Below, in pieces: positions 8,545 through 17,686 of a stretch of 64,000 nt of DNA (position 1 is the first letter of the stretch; every line of letters begins with the position of its first letter). Source of the DNA: Bacteroidales bacterium (lineage in GTDB: Bacteria > Bacteroidota > Bacteroidia > Bacteroidales > P3); contig JAEEZY010000020.1 of assembly GCA_016292015.1 (NCBI GenBank), positions 62,001 to 126,000 of the forward strand. Reading direction: 5' to 3'. A program made the translations under genes and the position numbers. The notes beneath the pieces were generated by a model. That model was not told where the DNA came from. It searched no databases and saw only the letters and a list, made by a program, of their open reading frames with translations.

Positions 8545-9648
8545 CTATTTGAATACTGCTTTCCAGATGAGTTCAGGTATGTCGATGTTCTGGTGTATGC
8601 CGGTGAATTTTTGTGAGTATGGACCGAATGCAAACACGGGCACCATTACGCCGGTGTGTCCGTCTGTCGAGAAACGGTACTCGTTCTTGCCGCGTGCAAG
8701 GTCACCGTCAGGCAGCGACAGGCCGCCGGTTTCGTGGTCAGCGGTCACGACGACCAAGGTGTTGCCGTCCCGCTCAGCCCAGTCTAGAACAATCTTAAGC
8801 ATCTTCTCGAAGTCTTCCATCTCAGAGCGGAGGTGCTTGAAGTCGTTGTTGTGGCTGGCCCAGTCAATCTGCGAGCCCTCTATCATGAGCATGAAGCCGT
8901 TCTTCGACTTCTTCAGTATGTCGAGTGCTTTCTTCACGCTGCGGGTCAACATCTCGTCCCTGGCGTCGGCAGCTGCGGGGTCTCCGTCAGTCAACAGCGC
9001 GCACAGCGGGCCTTTCTTCACCTCCTCCATGGCGTCGAGTGTGAAAGCAAGGGTGTAACCGCGCTCGGCCAGCGTGTCAAGGGGCGACTTGCCGTCCTCT
9101 CGGTTGTCGGGCATGAAGTGGTTGCGGTCGCCGCCTATCATCACTGTGAAAGGTGCTTTGGCCAACTGCATGCTTATCGTGTCGAAACTTTTCCGGTCTC
9201 TGACGTGTGCGTATGTGCTTGCCGGTGTGGCGTCAAGCACACTGCTCGTGACGACAAAACCCACCTGCTTGTTTTTCTTCGTGGCTCGCTCCAGCATCGA
9301 GCAGTATGCTTTCCCATCGCTCGACATACCGACGTGACGGTTATCGACCTTGTGCATCGTCATCAGTGCCGTTCCTCCGGCTCCCGAGTCGGTTGTGTAG
9401 TTGCTTGCCGAGTAGGTGCGCGAAAATCCGGTGTATGGGAAACGGAGAAACTGCGATTTGCCTTTCTGTACCACTATCGAACTGTAAACATGGCTCACTC
9501 CCATGCCATCCCCCACGATATAAATCACGTTTTTCGGTCTCTTGTCTTTTTTCTTGCAGGCGTTTGCTTCGGGGGCTACCATGGCCATCAGCACTATTAC
9601 CAACACAGCCCGTAAGGCATACTTCACATAGCGGTTTGTCGTACTCAT
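8545..9648 (-). CDS. alkaline phosphatase (PhoA superfamily), exported
   Basis: A 367-residue metal-dependent phosphomonoesterase. The core motifs are all visible: VGDGMG with metal ligand Asp47, the nucleophile block TTDSGAGGTA (Ser88), the metal-binding blocks EGSQIDWASHNND and TADHETGG, and a late DGHTG histidine. The N-terminus has an export signal ending ANAC followed by KKKDK, so it may be a lipoprotein, although the lipobox is weak. It would release phosphate from organic esters in the periplasm or at the cell surface. A TAACTTTG promoter box lies 36 bp upstream of the ATG. Confidence 0.92.
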   Translation of the reverse strand: MSTTNRYVKYALRAVLVIVLMAMVAPEANACKKKDKRPKNVIYIVGDGMGVSHVYSSIVVQKGKSQFLRFPYTGFSRTYSASNYTTDSGAGGTALMTMHKVDNRHVGMSSDGKAYCSMLERATKKNKQVGFVVTSSVLDATPASTYAHVRDRKSFDTISMQLAKAPFTVMIGGDRNHFMPDNREDGKSPLDTLAERGYTLAFTLDAMEEVKKGPLCALLTDGDPAAADARDEMLTRSVKKALDILKKSKNGFMLMIEGSQIDWASHNNDFKHLRSEMEDFEKMLKIVLDWAERDGNTLVVVTADHETGGLSLPDGDLARGKNEYRFSTDGHTGVMVPVFAFGPYSQKFTGIHQNIDIPELIWKAVFK

Positions 9649-9683
9649 TTTTTTTTAGTATTTTTGCAGCGTTTTAGGAAATG

Positions 9684-9691
9684 CAAAGTTA
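9684..9691 (-). promoter_or_regulatory. putative -7 box TAACTTTG of the alkaline phosphatase gene
   Basis: The minus-strand sequence TAACTTTG fits the Bacteroidota -7 consensus and is followed by GCA, as in many such promoters. It lies 36 bp before the ATG. I see no PHO-like operator. Confidence 0.6.
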
Positions 9692-9816
9692 CGCATTTTA
9701 TTTTAAATTAATGTAATATACGAAAAAAAAAGATTTCAGTTACATTTTTTCATTCCGCGGTTGATATGCGTTTATTTCTTTGTGAAAAGATAAATAATTG
9801 AAAAATAAGTATTAAA

Positions 9817-9831
9817 ATGACCATCGGTCAT
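9817..9831. promoter_or_regulatory. small perfect inverted repeat upstream of proS
   Basis: ATGACC-ATC-GGTCAT, six-base arms with a three-base centre, 30 bp before the proS ATG in an AT-rich leader. It could be an operator or a leader hairpin for proS. There is no T-box-like structure. Its role is a guess. Confidence 0.3.
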
Positions 9832-9860
9832 TAATATCCGTTCAATTAAAAAATAAAATA

Positions 9861-11333
9861 ATGGCTAAGGATTTTGTTAAACGCTCTGAAAACTATTCTG
9901 AATGGTATAACGAACTGGTTGTTCGTGCCGATCTCGCTGAAAATTCAGCTGTCCGTGGTTGCATGGTTATCAAGCCTTATGGCTATGCTATATGGGAAAA
10001 GATGCAACGCGTCCTCGACGACATGTTCAAGGCCACCGGCCATTCCAATGCTTACTTTCCTCTATTCATTCCTAAGTCGTTCCTCAGCCGTGAGGCCGAC
10101 CATGTCGAAGGTTTCGCAAAAGAGTGTGCCGTTGTCACTCACTACCGTCTAAAAACCAACCCCGACGGCTCCGGCGTGGTTGTTGACCCCGAGGCCGAAC
10201 TCGAGGAACCGCTCATCGTACGTCCTACTTCCGAGACCATCATTTGGAGCACCTATAAAAATTGGGTTAAGTCCTACCGCGACCTCCCAATCCTCTGCAA
10301 CCAGTGGGCCAACGTCGTTCGTTGGGAGATGCGTACTCGCATGTTCCTCCGCACCGCCGAGTTTCTCTGGCAGGAAGGCCACACCGCCCACGCTACACGT
10401 GACGAGGCCGAAGCCGAGGCTCGTCGTATGCTCGAGGTCTATGCCGACTTCGCCGAGAATTGGATGGCTGTCCCCGTCGTCAAAGGCACCAAGTCGCCCA
10501 ACGAGCGCTTTGCCGGCGCCCTCGACACCTACTGCATCGAGGCTCTTATGCAGGATGGCAAGGCCCTGCAGGCTGGCACATCTCACTTCCTTGGCCAGAA
10601 CTTCGCCAAGGCGTTCGATGTCCAGTTCCTCAACAACGAGAACAAACTCGAATACGTTTGGGCTACCTCTTGGGGCGTCTCCACTCGTCTCATGGGCGCT
10701 CTCATCATGACCCACTCCGACGACAACGGCCTCGTCCTGCCTCCTAAGCTCGCTCCCATTCAGGTTGCCATTGTGCCTATAAGCAAGAGCGACGAACAGA
10801 TGGCTATGGTTGACCAGAAGGTCGCTCCGATAATCGAGGCCCTCAAGGCAAAAGGCATCAGCGTCAAATATGACAACCGTCCTGAATATAAACCCGGCTG
10901 GAAGTTCACTGAATATGAATTCAAGGGAGTGCCCGTACGACTGGCCATCGGTCAGCGCGACCTCGAAAACGGCACCTGCGAGGTCTGCCGTCGCGACACC
11001 CTCGAGAAAGTCACCATGCCTATCGACGGCATTGTCGAGCATATCGAGCAGCTTCTTGCCGACATTCAGGCTAACCTCTTCAAGAAAGCCGCCGACTTCC
11101 GCACCGCTCAAACTCGCAAGGTGGACACATGGGACGACTTCAAGACCGAAATTGAGAAGGGCGGTTACCTCCTCTGCCATTGGGACGGCACCACCGAGAC
11201 CGAAGAGGCTGTCAAGGCTGAGACAAAGGCCACCATACGTTGCATCCCCTTCGACTCGCCTGACGAGGAAGGCAAGTGTGTCTATAGCGGTCGTCCAAGT
11301 CACCGCCGCGTAATCTTTGCCCGCGCCTACTAA
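9861..11333 (+). CDS. proS: prolyl-tRNA synthetase, archaeal/eukaryal-like type
   Basis: A 490-residue class II aminoacyl-tRNA synthetase that charges tRNA-Pro. It is the short type lacking the inserted editing domain of E. coli ProRS: N-terminal [19 protein letters not shown], motif 2 region [24 protein letters not shown], motif 3 region [10 protein letters not shown], an anticodon-binding domain from about 300, and the characteristic C-terminal tyrosine (IFARAY). The family lacks cis-editing, so the free-standing YbaK deacylase at 41.9 kb may provide related proofreading. The ATG at 9861 follows an A-rich leader. A strong terminator follows the gene. Confidence 0.97.
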   Translation: MAKDFVKRSENYSEWYNELVVRADLAENSAVRGCMVIKPYGYAIWEKMQRVLDDMFKATGHSNAYFPLFIPKSFLSREADHVEGFAKECAVVTHYRLKTNPDGSGVVVDPEAELEEPLIVRPTSETIIWSTYKNWVKSYRDLPILCNQWANVVRWEMRTRMFLRTAEFLWQEGHTAHATRDEAEAEARRMLEVYADFAENWMAVPVVKGTKSPNERFAGALDTYCIEALMQDGKALQAGTSHFLGQNFAKAFDVQFLNNENKLEYVWATSWGVSTRLMGALIMTHSDDNGLVLPPKLAPIQVAIVPISKSDEQMAMVDQKVAPIIEALKAKGISVKYDNRPEYKPGWKFTEYEFKGVPVRLAIGQRDLENGTCEVCRRDTLEKVTMPIDGIVEHIEQLLADIQANLFKKAADFRTAQTRKVDTWDDFKTEIEKGGYLLCHWDGTTETEEAVKAETKATIRCIPFDSPDEEGKCVYSGRPSHRRVIFARAY

Positions 11334-11348
11334 CATTGTATCACAAAG

Positions 11349-11396
11349 GCCACTCTCTCTGCTCACGTCCAATAGGGTAGGAGAGTGGCTCTTTTT
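11349..11396 (+). terminator. rho-independent terminator after proS
   Basis: GCCACTCTC (11349-11357) pairs perfectly with GAGAGTGGC (11381-11389), followed by TCTTTTT. The 23-base loop is long. It separates proS from the T9SS cargo gene that starts 40 bp later. Confidence 0.8.
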
Positions 11397-11436
11397 AACA
11401 TTAAACCAAAAACACCCCAAACCAGAAATCCAGAAC

Positions 11437-12591
11437 ATGAAACATCTCCTGTTTCTTATCTCGCTTGTGGCGATTTCCTTGCCGGCCTATTCTCAGGGTT
11501 TCCTTTCTCGTCTTTTCTCGTCAAAGTCTTCTATCTCGGCTGTTCCCGTCGGCAACCTCCCTGTTCAGATTGAGGGCACTTCCTCACTCTCTTTCTATAA
11601 CGAGCGCCTTTGCACCGCCAACGACCACAACGCTCTGACTCTCTTTTTTCTCGACACCTCCACCGCCACAATTTCCGACTCCATTCTACTTGCTCCGTAT
11701 GTATATGATATGGAGGAAATCTCGCAAGACGACGCCTATCTCTACTTTGGCGACATGGGTGACAACAATGGTGTCCGCAACGACCTCCGCATACTTCGAT
11801 TCTCCAAGTCTTCTCTGCCGTCTGGCCCCTTTCTGTTCGACACAATTGCCTTCTCCTATCCTGAACGCACCGACTCCACCGCTCGCGATTTCGACTGCGA
11901 GGCTTTCATCGTGACCGATTCGTCTATAATGCTCTTTACCAAGCAGTGGAACAGCCTGGCTACCGTCTGCTATTCCATACCCAAAACTCCTGGTACCTGG
12001 CTCGCCGACAGCCTCCTCTCGCTTCCCGTCGAAGGCCTTGTCACAGGTGCTTGCTATCAACCTGAGCGCCGTCTGCTTGTTCTCTGTGGCTACAACTCTC
12101 TATGCTCGCCGTTTGTATTCTTGGCCTACGATTTCGAAGGTCTCGCCTTCGACCGTGCCTCCCACCAGCGCATACCTCTATCCAACGGCATGGGCACACA
12201 AATCGAAGGCATCGCTACCGTCGATGGCATCCACTATTTCCTCTCCTGTGAGAAGTTCGACCATCTTGGCGTCACCAAGCCTTCTCAGCTCCTCAGACTA
12301 AACCTCTCCGAACAACTCTCTGACTATCTCAACCCTTCAATCGATGCCGTCACCGACATCACTCTCGACAAGGACCGCGTAGTCGTCTATCCAAACCCTA
12401 CCTCCTCACGACTCCATCTGCCTGCAGACAAAATCAAACGCTACGCCCTCATCGACATGCAAAAACGCACCATCATGCAAGGCTCCGCCGATGAGTGGAT
12501 AAACCTCTACCACCTCCCGGCCGCCACCTATCTGCTGTGCCTTACCCTGAAAGACAACACCTCCAAGACCATTACCATCGTGAAGCAGTAA
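11437..12591 (+). CDS. secreted protein with type IX secretion C-terminal sorting domain
   Basis: A 384-residue exported protein: signal peptide 1-20 (MKHLLFLISLVAISLPAYSQ), a central region of beta-propeller-like strands without a family I can name, and a C-terminal T9SS type A sorting domain of about 75 residues. That domain opens with VVVYPNPTSSRLHL and ends in a Lys-rich strand (KTITIVKQ). Cargo of this kind is exported by the Sec system, moved across the outer membrane by T9SS, and processed by PorU, which is encoded at 46.2 kb. An in-frame upstream start (11317) would disrupt the signal peptide and lies inside the proS end, so the ATG at 11437 is preferred. It is convergent with the rhamnosidase gene, with only 6 bp between their stops. 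Confidence 0.85.
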   Translation: MKHLLFLISLVAISLPAYSQGFLSRLFSSKSSISAVPVGNLPVQIEGTSSLSFYNERLCTANDHNALTLFFLDTSTATISDSILLAPYVYDMEEISQDDAYLYFGDMGDNNGVRNDLRILRFSKSSLPSGPFLFDTIAFSYPERTDSTARDFDCEAFIVTDSSIMLFTKQWNSLATVCYSIPKTPGTWLADSLLSLPVEGLVTGACYQPERRLLVLCGYNSLCSPFVFLAYDFEGLAFDRASHQRIPLSNGMGTQIEGIATVDGIHYFLSCEKFDHLGVTKPSQLLRLNLSEQLSDYLNPSIDAVTDITLDKDRVVVYPNPTSSRLHLPADKIKRYALIDMQKRTIMQGSADEWINLYHLPAATYLLCLTLKDNTSKTITIVKQ

Positions 12592-12597
12592 TCCTCT

Positions 12598-15441
12598 TTA
12601 CCGTCTCCACCCTGACGATTTCAAGTGGTATTTTCCGCTTCCCATAACCCTCTTCTCTGCATATCCGTCTGGCGTCGGCAACCACACCTCCGCTGTCGTG
12701 TTGGCGGGTATCTCTATCTCCCACTCGAAGCGGTCTCCCTTGCGTTGCCAGTTGCTCACAATCTTGCCTGATACGGAGTTGTATGTGCATTTCACATGGT
12801 CAAGTCCGTCGATAGGGTAGGGCTTGAGTTCTATCTTTTTATATCCTGGCTCCATCGGGCGTATGCCTCCGAGGTATTCATATTCCCAGATGATGAGGTC
12901 GCCAAGCAGCATCACATGGTTGCCTGAGTTCATCGATGGGTCGCCGGTGTCTCCGTTCCACAGCTCCCAGATGGTGGTCGCGCCCTTCTTGGCCATATAC
13001 CCCCAGCTGGGGTAGCTTTCGTTGGTGGCAAGTCTCAATGCCAAATCAGCTCGTCCGAAATCTGTCAGTGTCCTCATCAGTTGTTGTATGCCTACAACGC
13101 CGGTTGAGACGTGTCCTCCAAATTCACCTTCGGTCTTGTCTATAATGTTCCCAAACACTTTCTGTTCCATATCTTTGGGTACCATGCCGAAGGCGAGGGG
13201 CAGCAGGTTTGAGGTTACACTGTTGTGCGAATAACCTCCGGTCTCGCGGTTGAGATACTTTTTGTTGAATGCTTCGGTGGTTGTTACTATCTCGTTTCTG
13301 TAGTATTCGGCATCGTCGTTATGGCCGAGCAGAGTGGCAAACCGTTCCATCTTTCCTGCAAGATGACAGTAGAATGGTGTGGAGAGCATTGCTGGCCACG
13401 TCATGCGGTTGGTGTCTTTGGTGTGTATCATCTCTGGACTTTCGGGTGGCACACACCAGTCACCGTATGTGTCGCGTACGATTACGCCGTCTTTTTCGTA
13501 ACATCTCTTCATGTGCCACATCCATAGTTTCATCTTGTCGTAGTGTTCCCTTATTGGCTTGATGTCTCCGTATCTGCTGTAAATCATGTCGGCTACGGTG
13601 ATGAATGCTCCTGGCCAGGTCATGTTGTCGGTATAGTTGCGCCAATAGGCTGGTGCAACGTCCGACAGAGATCCGTTCTCCCATTGGCAGTCGGCCAAGT
13701 CTTGGTGCCATTTGGCATACAGCCTGTGGTTGTTGAAAATATACGATTCTCCATAGCACCCTGTGGTCCTGTCTCCGGTCCACCCCATCCGTTCGTCTCT
13801 CTGCGGACAGTCGGTCGGCATCGAACGATAGTTTCCTCTGATGCCCCAGTATGCGTTGTGATAGACGGCATTCATCACTTCGTTGGAACATTCGAAGTTT
13901 CCAGAGACGGGCATCTCGTCGTAGAACACCAGCCCTGTGAAGTCCTCCACTGTTGGTTCGCTCGGCAGCCCTGCTATCTCGACATATCGGAATCCATGGT
14001 ATGTGAACATGGGTCGCCAAAAAGCCTGCTCTTTGTGACCCGCATTGTTCGAGCATTCTCCGGCGATATATCTGTCTGTACATTCGGCGCTACGCAGGTT
14101 GGCTGTGTATAGCGTGCTGTCACTCTTGAGGGTTTCTGCGAAACGGAAAGTGACGGTGTCGCCGTTTTGTAACGCAAAGTTCGATATTCTGAATTCGTAT
14201 GTGCCAACCATATTCTGCCCCATATCGAGTATCCATGTATCGTCTTTCTTGAATATTGACACGGGATTTAGCTTCTCCTGCACCTTTATATTCGGATTGG
14301 GTTGTGGCGTCATGTTTATATACACATCTTCAGCAACGAGGTCCTTCCAATGTGGATTCATGCATGCGGTGCAGCTTGGGTCTTTGAGCACTTTGTGTTT
14401 TGGATTTGTCTCGTTGCCGAAATCCATATTCTCTTTGTCGAAATCGGCAACCACGGGCAGCCAGCTTCTGTCGTCATATCCCGCTTTAGTCCAATCTCCC
14501 AACTCCATCCGTGCGTCGTATGTCTCCCCGTCGAATTCGTTGGACTTCCTTATCGGTCCGCGGTTGGTTATCTTCCATTTTTTGTCGCTTACAATCGTCT
14601 CCTTGTCTCCATCCTGATATGTCACCTCTAATTGCAGCAGCAACTGTGGTAGGCCATAATGGGCGGCATGGTTTATACCGCACCATTCCATTGTCGCTGA
14701 GTCGTACCTAATTGTTGTGAATCGTCCGCCTTCAAGGGTGACTCCTATTGCGTTCTCTCCTTTGTTTATCATCTCGGTGACGTCGTAGGCGTTGAAATAT
14801 ACGTGTTTGGTGTAGTCCGACAGTGTGGGTTTCAACAACTCCTCTGGCGCCACCTCTTCGCCATTGATATATGCGCTATACACCCCTAGTCCGCATATAT
14901 AGAGCCTCACTGACTCGACATCGTCTTTCAACTCAAACTCCTTTCTCAGGTATCGTGCGGCTATGCGCGTGTGTCCTTTTAGTATATCGTCATCGAAAGC
15001 ACGCCCTATCCACTTCGCCTGCCAGTCATTGTTGCTCAGCAGGCTTATCTCGAATCGCTTGACTTCGCTTGTTATTTTCTTTTCGTCTCCTTTGCCGTAC
15101 CGCACTTTGCTCTCTACCTTCCAGTATGCAATATCGCGGCTTTTCAGCTGGACGCCTTGGTAGGGGATATAAAGCATCTCGTCTGACTCCACAAACTTCG
15201 AATCCCATAAATCTCCTACCCCCTTTTTCGCATTGTCTTCCGTTGTGGATACAACGATACGGTACTCCGTCTGCACAACATCATTTGCATCCGACTCATA
15301 CTGCCAGCTGAAGCGTGGTTCGGCTGTCGCCAATGGCTGGCTGCCGTCTTGCATCTCAACAGTCAGGTGGGTTAATTTGGTTTTGGTGCCGCAACTGACC
15401 ATTATCATCGTCAAAAAGACGATTGAAAATAACTGTTTCAT
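12598..15441 (-). CDS. alpha-L-rhamnosidase, GH78, lipoprotein
   Basis: A 947-residue GH78 enzyme that releases terminal rhamnose from plant or bacterial glycans by inversion. It has a lipoprotein signal ending MIMVSC, an N-terminal Ig-like domain, lectin-like jelly-rolls (about 150-400), the (alpha/alpha)6 catalytic barrel (about 500-850) and a C-terminal beta-sandwich. The general-acid motif DCPQRDERMGWTGD places the acid at Glu550; the block GATTIWELWNGD carries the likely base. As a lipoprotein it probably acts in the periplasm or at the surface. It is the third gene of a tight minus-strand run, 15 bp after the second rhamnosidase. Confidence 0.95.
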   Translation of the reverse strand: MKQLFSIVFLTMIMVSCGTKTKLTHLTVEMQDGSQPLATAEPRFSWQYESDANDVVQTEYRIVVSTTEDNAKKGVGDLWDSKFVESDEMLYIPYQGVQLKSRDIAYWKVESKVRYGKGDEKKITSEVKRFEISLLSNNDWQAKWIGRAFDDDILKGHTRIAARYLRKEFELKDDVESVRLYICGLGVYSAYINGEEVAPEELLKPTLSDYTKHVYFNAYDVTEMINKGENAIGVTLEGGRFTTIRYDSATMEWCGINHAAHYGLPQLLLQLEVTYQDGDKETIVSDKKWKITNRGPIRKSNEFDGETYDARMELGDWTKAGYDDRSWLPVVADFDKENMDFGNETNPKHKVLKDPSCTACMNPHWKDLVAEDVYINMTPQPNPNIKVQEKLNPVSIFKKDDTWILDMGQNMVGTYEFRISNFALQNGDTVTFRFAETLKSDSTLYTANLRSAECTDRYIAGECSNNAGHKEQAFWRPMFTYHGFRYVEIAGLPSEPTVEDFTGLVFYDEMPVSGNFECSNEVMNAVYHNAYWGIRGNYRSMPTDCPQRDERMGWTGDRTTGCYGESYIFNNHRLYAKWHQDLADCQWENGSLSDVAPAYWRNYTDNMTWPGAFITVADMIYSRYGDIKPIREHYDKMKLWMWHMKRCYEKDGVIVRDTYGDWCVPPESPEMIHTKDTNRMTWPAMLSTPFYCHLAGKMERFATLLGHNDDAEYYRNEIVTTTEAFNKKYLNRETGGYSHNSVTSNLLPLAFGMVPKDMEQKVFGNIIDKTEGEFGGHVSTGVVGIQQLMRTLTDFGRADLALRLATNESYPSWGYMAKKGATTIWELWNGDTGDPSMNSGNHVMLLGDLIIWEYEYLGGIRPMEPGYKKIELKPYPIDGLDHVKCTYNSVSGKIVSNWQRKGDRFEWEIEIPANTTAEVWLPTPDGYAEKRVMGSGKYHLKSSGWRR

Positions 15442-15456
15442 TATTGGAGTGGTGGT

Positions 15457-17673
15457 TTATGGGTTATTTTTAGAGTGCTTTTCGGGTATGGCCAGTGTCC
15501 ACCTGCCAGCTCCCAGTGTGCGTTCTGCTTTTCTGCCGGGGAAGATGGTTGCCGTGGTTCCTTCTGGTATGGTCACCATTAATTTGCTGCCTTCTATATA
15601 CACATGTATCTCCCCATGTCTTGTTTTTTTAGTGGCCTTTACCCAGTCGATGCCGGAGCATCTCTGCGGATCAATGAAGAAGTGCTTGTATCCTGGTTCT
15701 TTTTCGTCGGGCCGTATGCCTGCCAATGCTTGGTAAAACCATATACCCACTCCATTATAGCAGTTGTGTATCCTGCTTCGTTCCCCATCCCACGACTCCC
15801 ATGTCGTTGTCGCTCCGTTCTTAATCATGTAAAGGTATCCGGGATAGTCTTCCTGACGAAGAATGTTGCACATCAAGTCGCATTCCTTTTCTTTTATCAC
15901 CCATTCAGTGAATATCGGCACGCCCATCAAACCGACTGCAATGTGGTCTTTGTGCTTCTCATGGCAGTCATCCAGCAACTTGCGCTTGGTCTCTTGTCTT
16001 ATCTCCTCTGTTGGGGCAATTTCGGCAAGCAGTGCGTATGTCATGTCCAGTACGGTCCCATTGGCATAACTTTTGCTTGCTTTGTGGTAATAAGCCTTGT
16101 GTATGGCTTCGACCAGATGTTTCCGTCTCTTTTCGTATTCTAGAGCCTCTGCCTCTAACCCTTGCAGTCTTGCCATCTTTACCATGTCTGACAGGCATTC
16201 GCTTACAAAGCAGTTGCTGACAAACAACGCTGACTCGCCTCCTACGTCAACACCTTTCGGGGCGAGCCAGTCGCCCAGAAACCACATTCTGCCTTCATCT
16301 GGCCAGGGACTCAGCAGTCCTTCCGTACTGTACCGCTCGACATACTCCAGCCATCGCTTCATCTCTCCGTAGTGGCGGTCTATCAGAGTCTGGTCTCCAT
16401 AGTTGACGTAGCTTCTCCACGGTGCCTTTATGATGAAACCGCTCCAATACGGGCCGCCGCCGGTTGGGTATCTGGGGGCTACGTATGGCAACGAACTGGT
16501 GCTGTCCATAGCATCTGACCATGCTGTCAGCCAGTTTCTGTAGGTGTCCTCTACATCAAACATTGTCTGTAACGTCATTGTTGATGAGTTTCCGTCTCCG
16601 CCGTAGCCCATCCTCTCCAGATGGGGGCAGTCCACCATATAACCGCTGAATGTGAGGCAGCTCAAGGTGTGTCTTATCATATCGTGTACTGCGTTTAGTC
16701 TCTCATCTGAACATTCGAAGGTGGAGCTTTCCCAGATGGGTACTCCGCTTATCTGTATGGCTTGAGCTTTGTCTATGTGGTTTGTGATGTCGCCTGTGTT
16801 TTTCCCTGATACCCTCACATACCTGAACGAGTGAAGCATGTAATGGTTGAGGAAAGTCTCTCTTCTTTCGCCCCGCGCTATGTAGGTATCGCTCTCGGTA
16901 TGTGGCGCTGCCGCATCGCGGTGATCCATATATTCCAAAGTGATTTCGTCGTCTTTGTCAAGCCTTGCGAAGTCTACTTGCAGCCATCCGGTTATCGACT
17001 TCCCGAAGTCTAGCACCACGCAGCCGTCTTTCTCAACCTCTCTTGCCACTATATCCTGCTTGCCTATTATGTGGTTCCCATAGAACTCCTGCTCGCTCTC
17101 CTTAATCCAGTCGAATTTTTTCGCTGTGGCATTTCTCCACATGGCCTCCCAGCGCCCGTCTATTCTCACTCCGCCGAACTGTAGAGGCTCCCAGCTGCCA
17201 GTGTAAGTATATCTGTCTGGGCTGCAAAGCCACGTGCTGTCTGTCTTCAATATCAGTTGTTTGTCATTCCCCTCTTGGTGATACAGCAGAACCTTCACTG
17301 CTGCTGGCATACCATATATACGCCCCCAGCCTTGCCCAACATGTATTTCGATTACGTTCTTTCCTTCGTGCAGTATGAAACCTCTGTCGTAACTCACCGT
17401 TAGCGTACGTTTGTCTAGTTGCGTTACCGCTGGCTGCATGGGTTTGTATTCGTTTACACACGCTCCGTTTACATAGAGATCGTGGTAGCCTATGGAATTA
17501 ACAACAATAGAGGCGGCGTCATTCAACTTCGCCGCCTCATCTTGTGTGAGAATAAATGTCTTTTTGAATATCGCTGCCTCTGCCGCAACTCCCTCGGTCT
17601 CGCACACCACATACTGCGCCTTCACAGCCGTCGCTATGAATATCGTCAGCGCTATGGCGAGCCCTTTCCTCAC
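15457..17673 (-). CDS. alpha-L-rhamnosidase-like glycosidase, GH78, exported
   Basis: A 738-residue GH78-family protein with an ordinary signal peptide (MRKGLAIALTIFIATAVKAQ) and no lipobox, so it is probably periplasmic. The N-terminal jelly-roll part is followed by a catalytic barrel carrying DCPHLERMGYGGDG (putative acid Glu353) and GATTTWESWDG (putative base). The acid motif differs from its neighbour's DCPQRDER, suggesting a different rhamnoside linkage or aglycone. The start is GTG at 17673, 13 bp after the upstream stop; no ATG gives a complete signal. It is the middle gene of the T9SS-cargo, GH78, GH78 operon. Confidence 0.9.
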   Translation of the reverse strand: MRKGLAIALTIFIATAVKAQYVVCETEGVAAEAAIFKKTFILTQDEAAKLNDAASIVVNSIGYHDLYVNGACVNEYKPMQPAVTQLDKRTLTVSYDRGFILHEGKNVIEIHVGQGWGRIYGMPAAVKVLLYHQEGNDKQLILKTDSTWLCSPDRYTYTGSWEPLQFGGVRIDGRWEAMWRNATAKKFDWIKESEQEFYGNHIIGKQDIVAREVEKDGCVVLDFGKSITGWLQVDFARLDKDDEITLEYMDHRDAAAPHTESDTYIARGERRETFLNHYMLHSFRYVRVSGKNTGDITNHIDKAQAIQISGVPIWESSTFECSDERLNAVHDMIRHTLSCLTFSGYMVDCPHLERMGYGGDGNSSTMTLQTMFDVEDTYRNWLTAWSDAMDSTSSLPYVAPRYPTGGGPYWSGFIIKAPWRSYVNYGDQTLIDRHYGEMKRWLEYVERYSTEGLLSPWPDEGRMWFLGDWLAPKGVDVGGESALFVSNCFVSECLSDMVKMARLQGLEAEALEYEKRRKHLVEAIHKAYYHKASKSYANGTVLDMTYALLAEIAPTEEIRQETKRKLLDDCHEKHKDHIAVGLMGVPIFTEWVIKEKECDLMCNILRQEDYPGYLYMIKNGATTTWESWDGERSRIHNCYNGVGIWFYQALAGIRPDEKEPGYKHFFIDPQRCSGIDWVKATKKTRHGEIHVYIEGSKLMVTIPEGTTATIFPGRKAERTLGAGRWTLAIPEKHSKNNP

Positions 17674-17686
17674 GGTCGGGGTAGCT

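Noticed and set aside
10149..11438. 429-codon open frame antisense to proS
   Set aside because: It is a mirror of the C-rich codon use of proS. The protein has no family features, and proS is certain.
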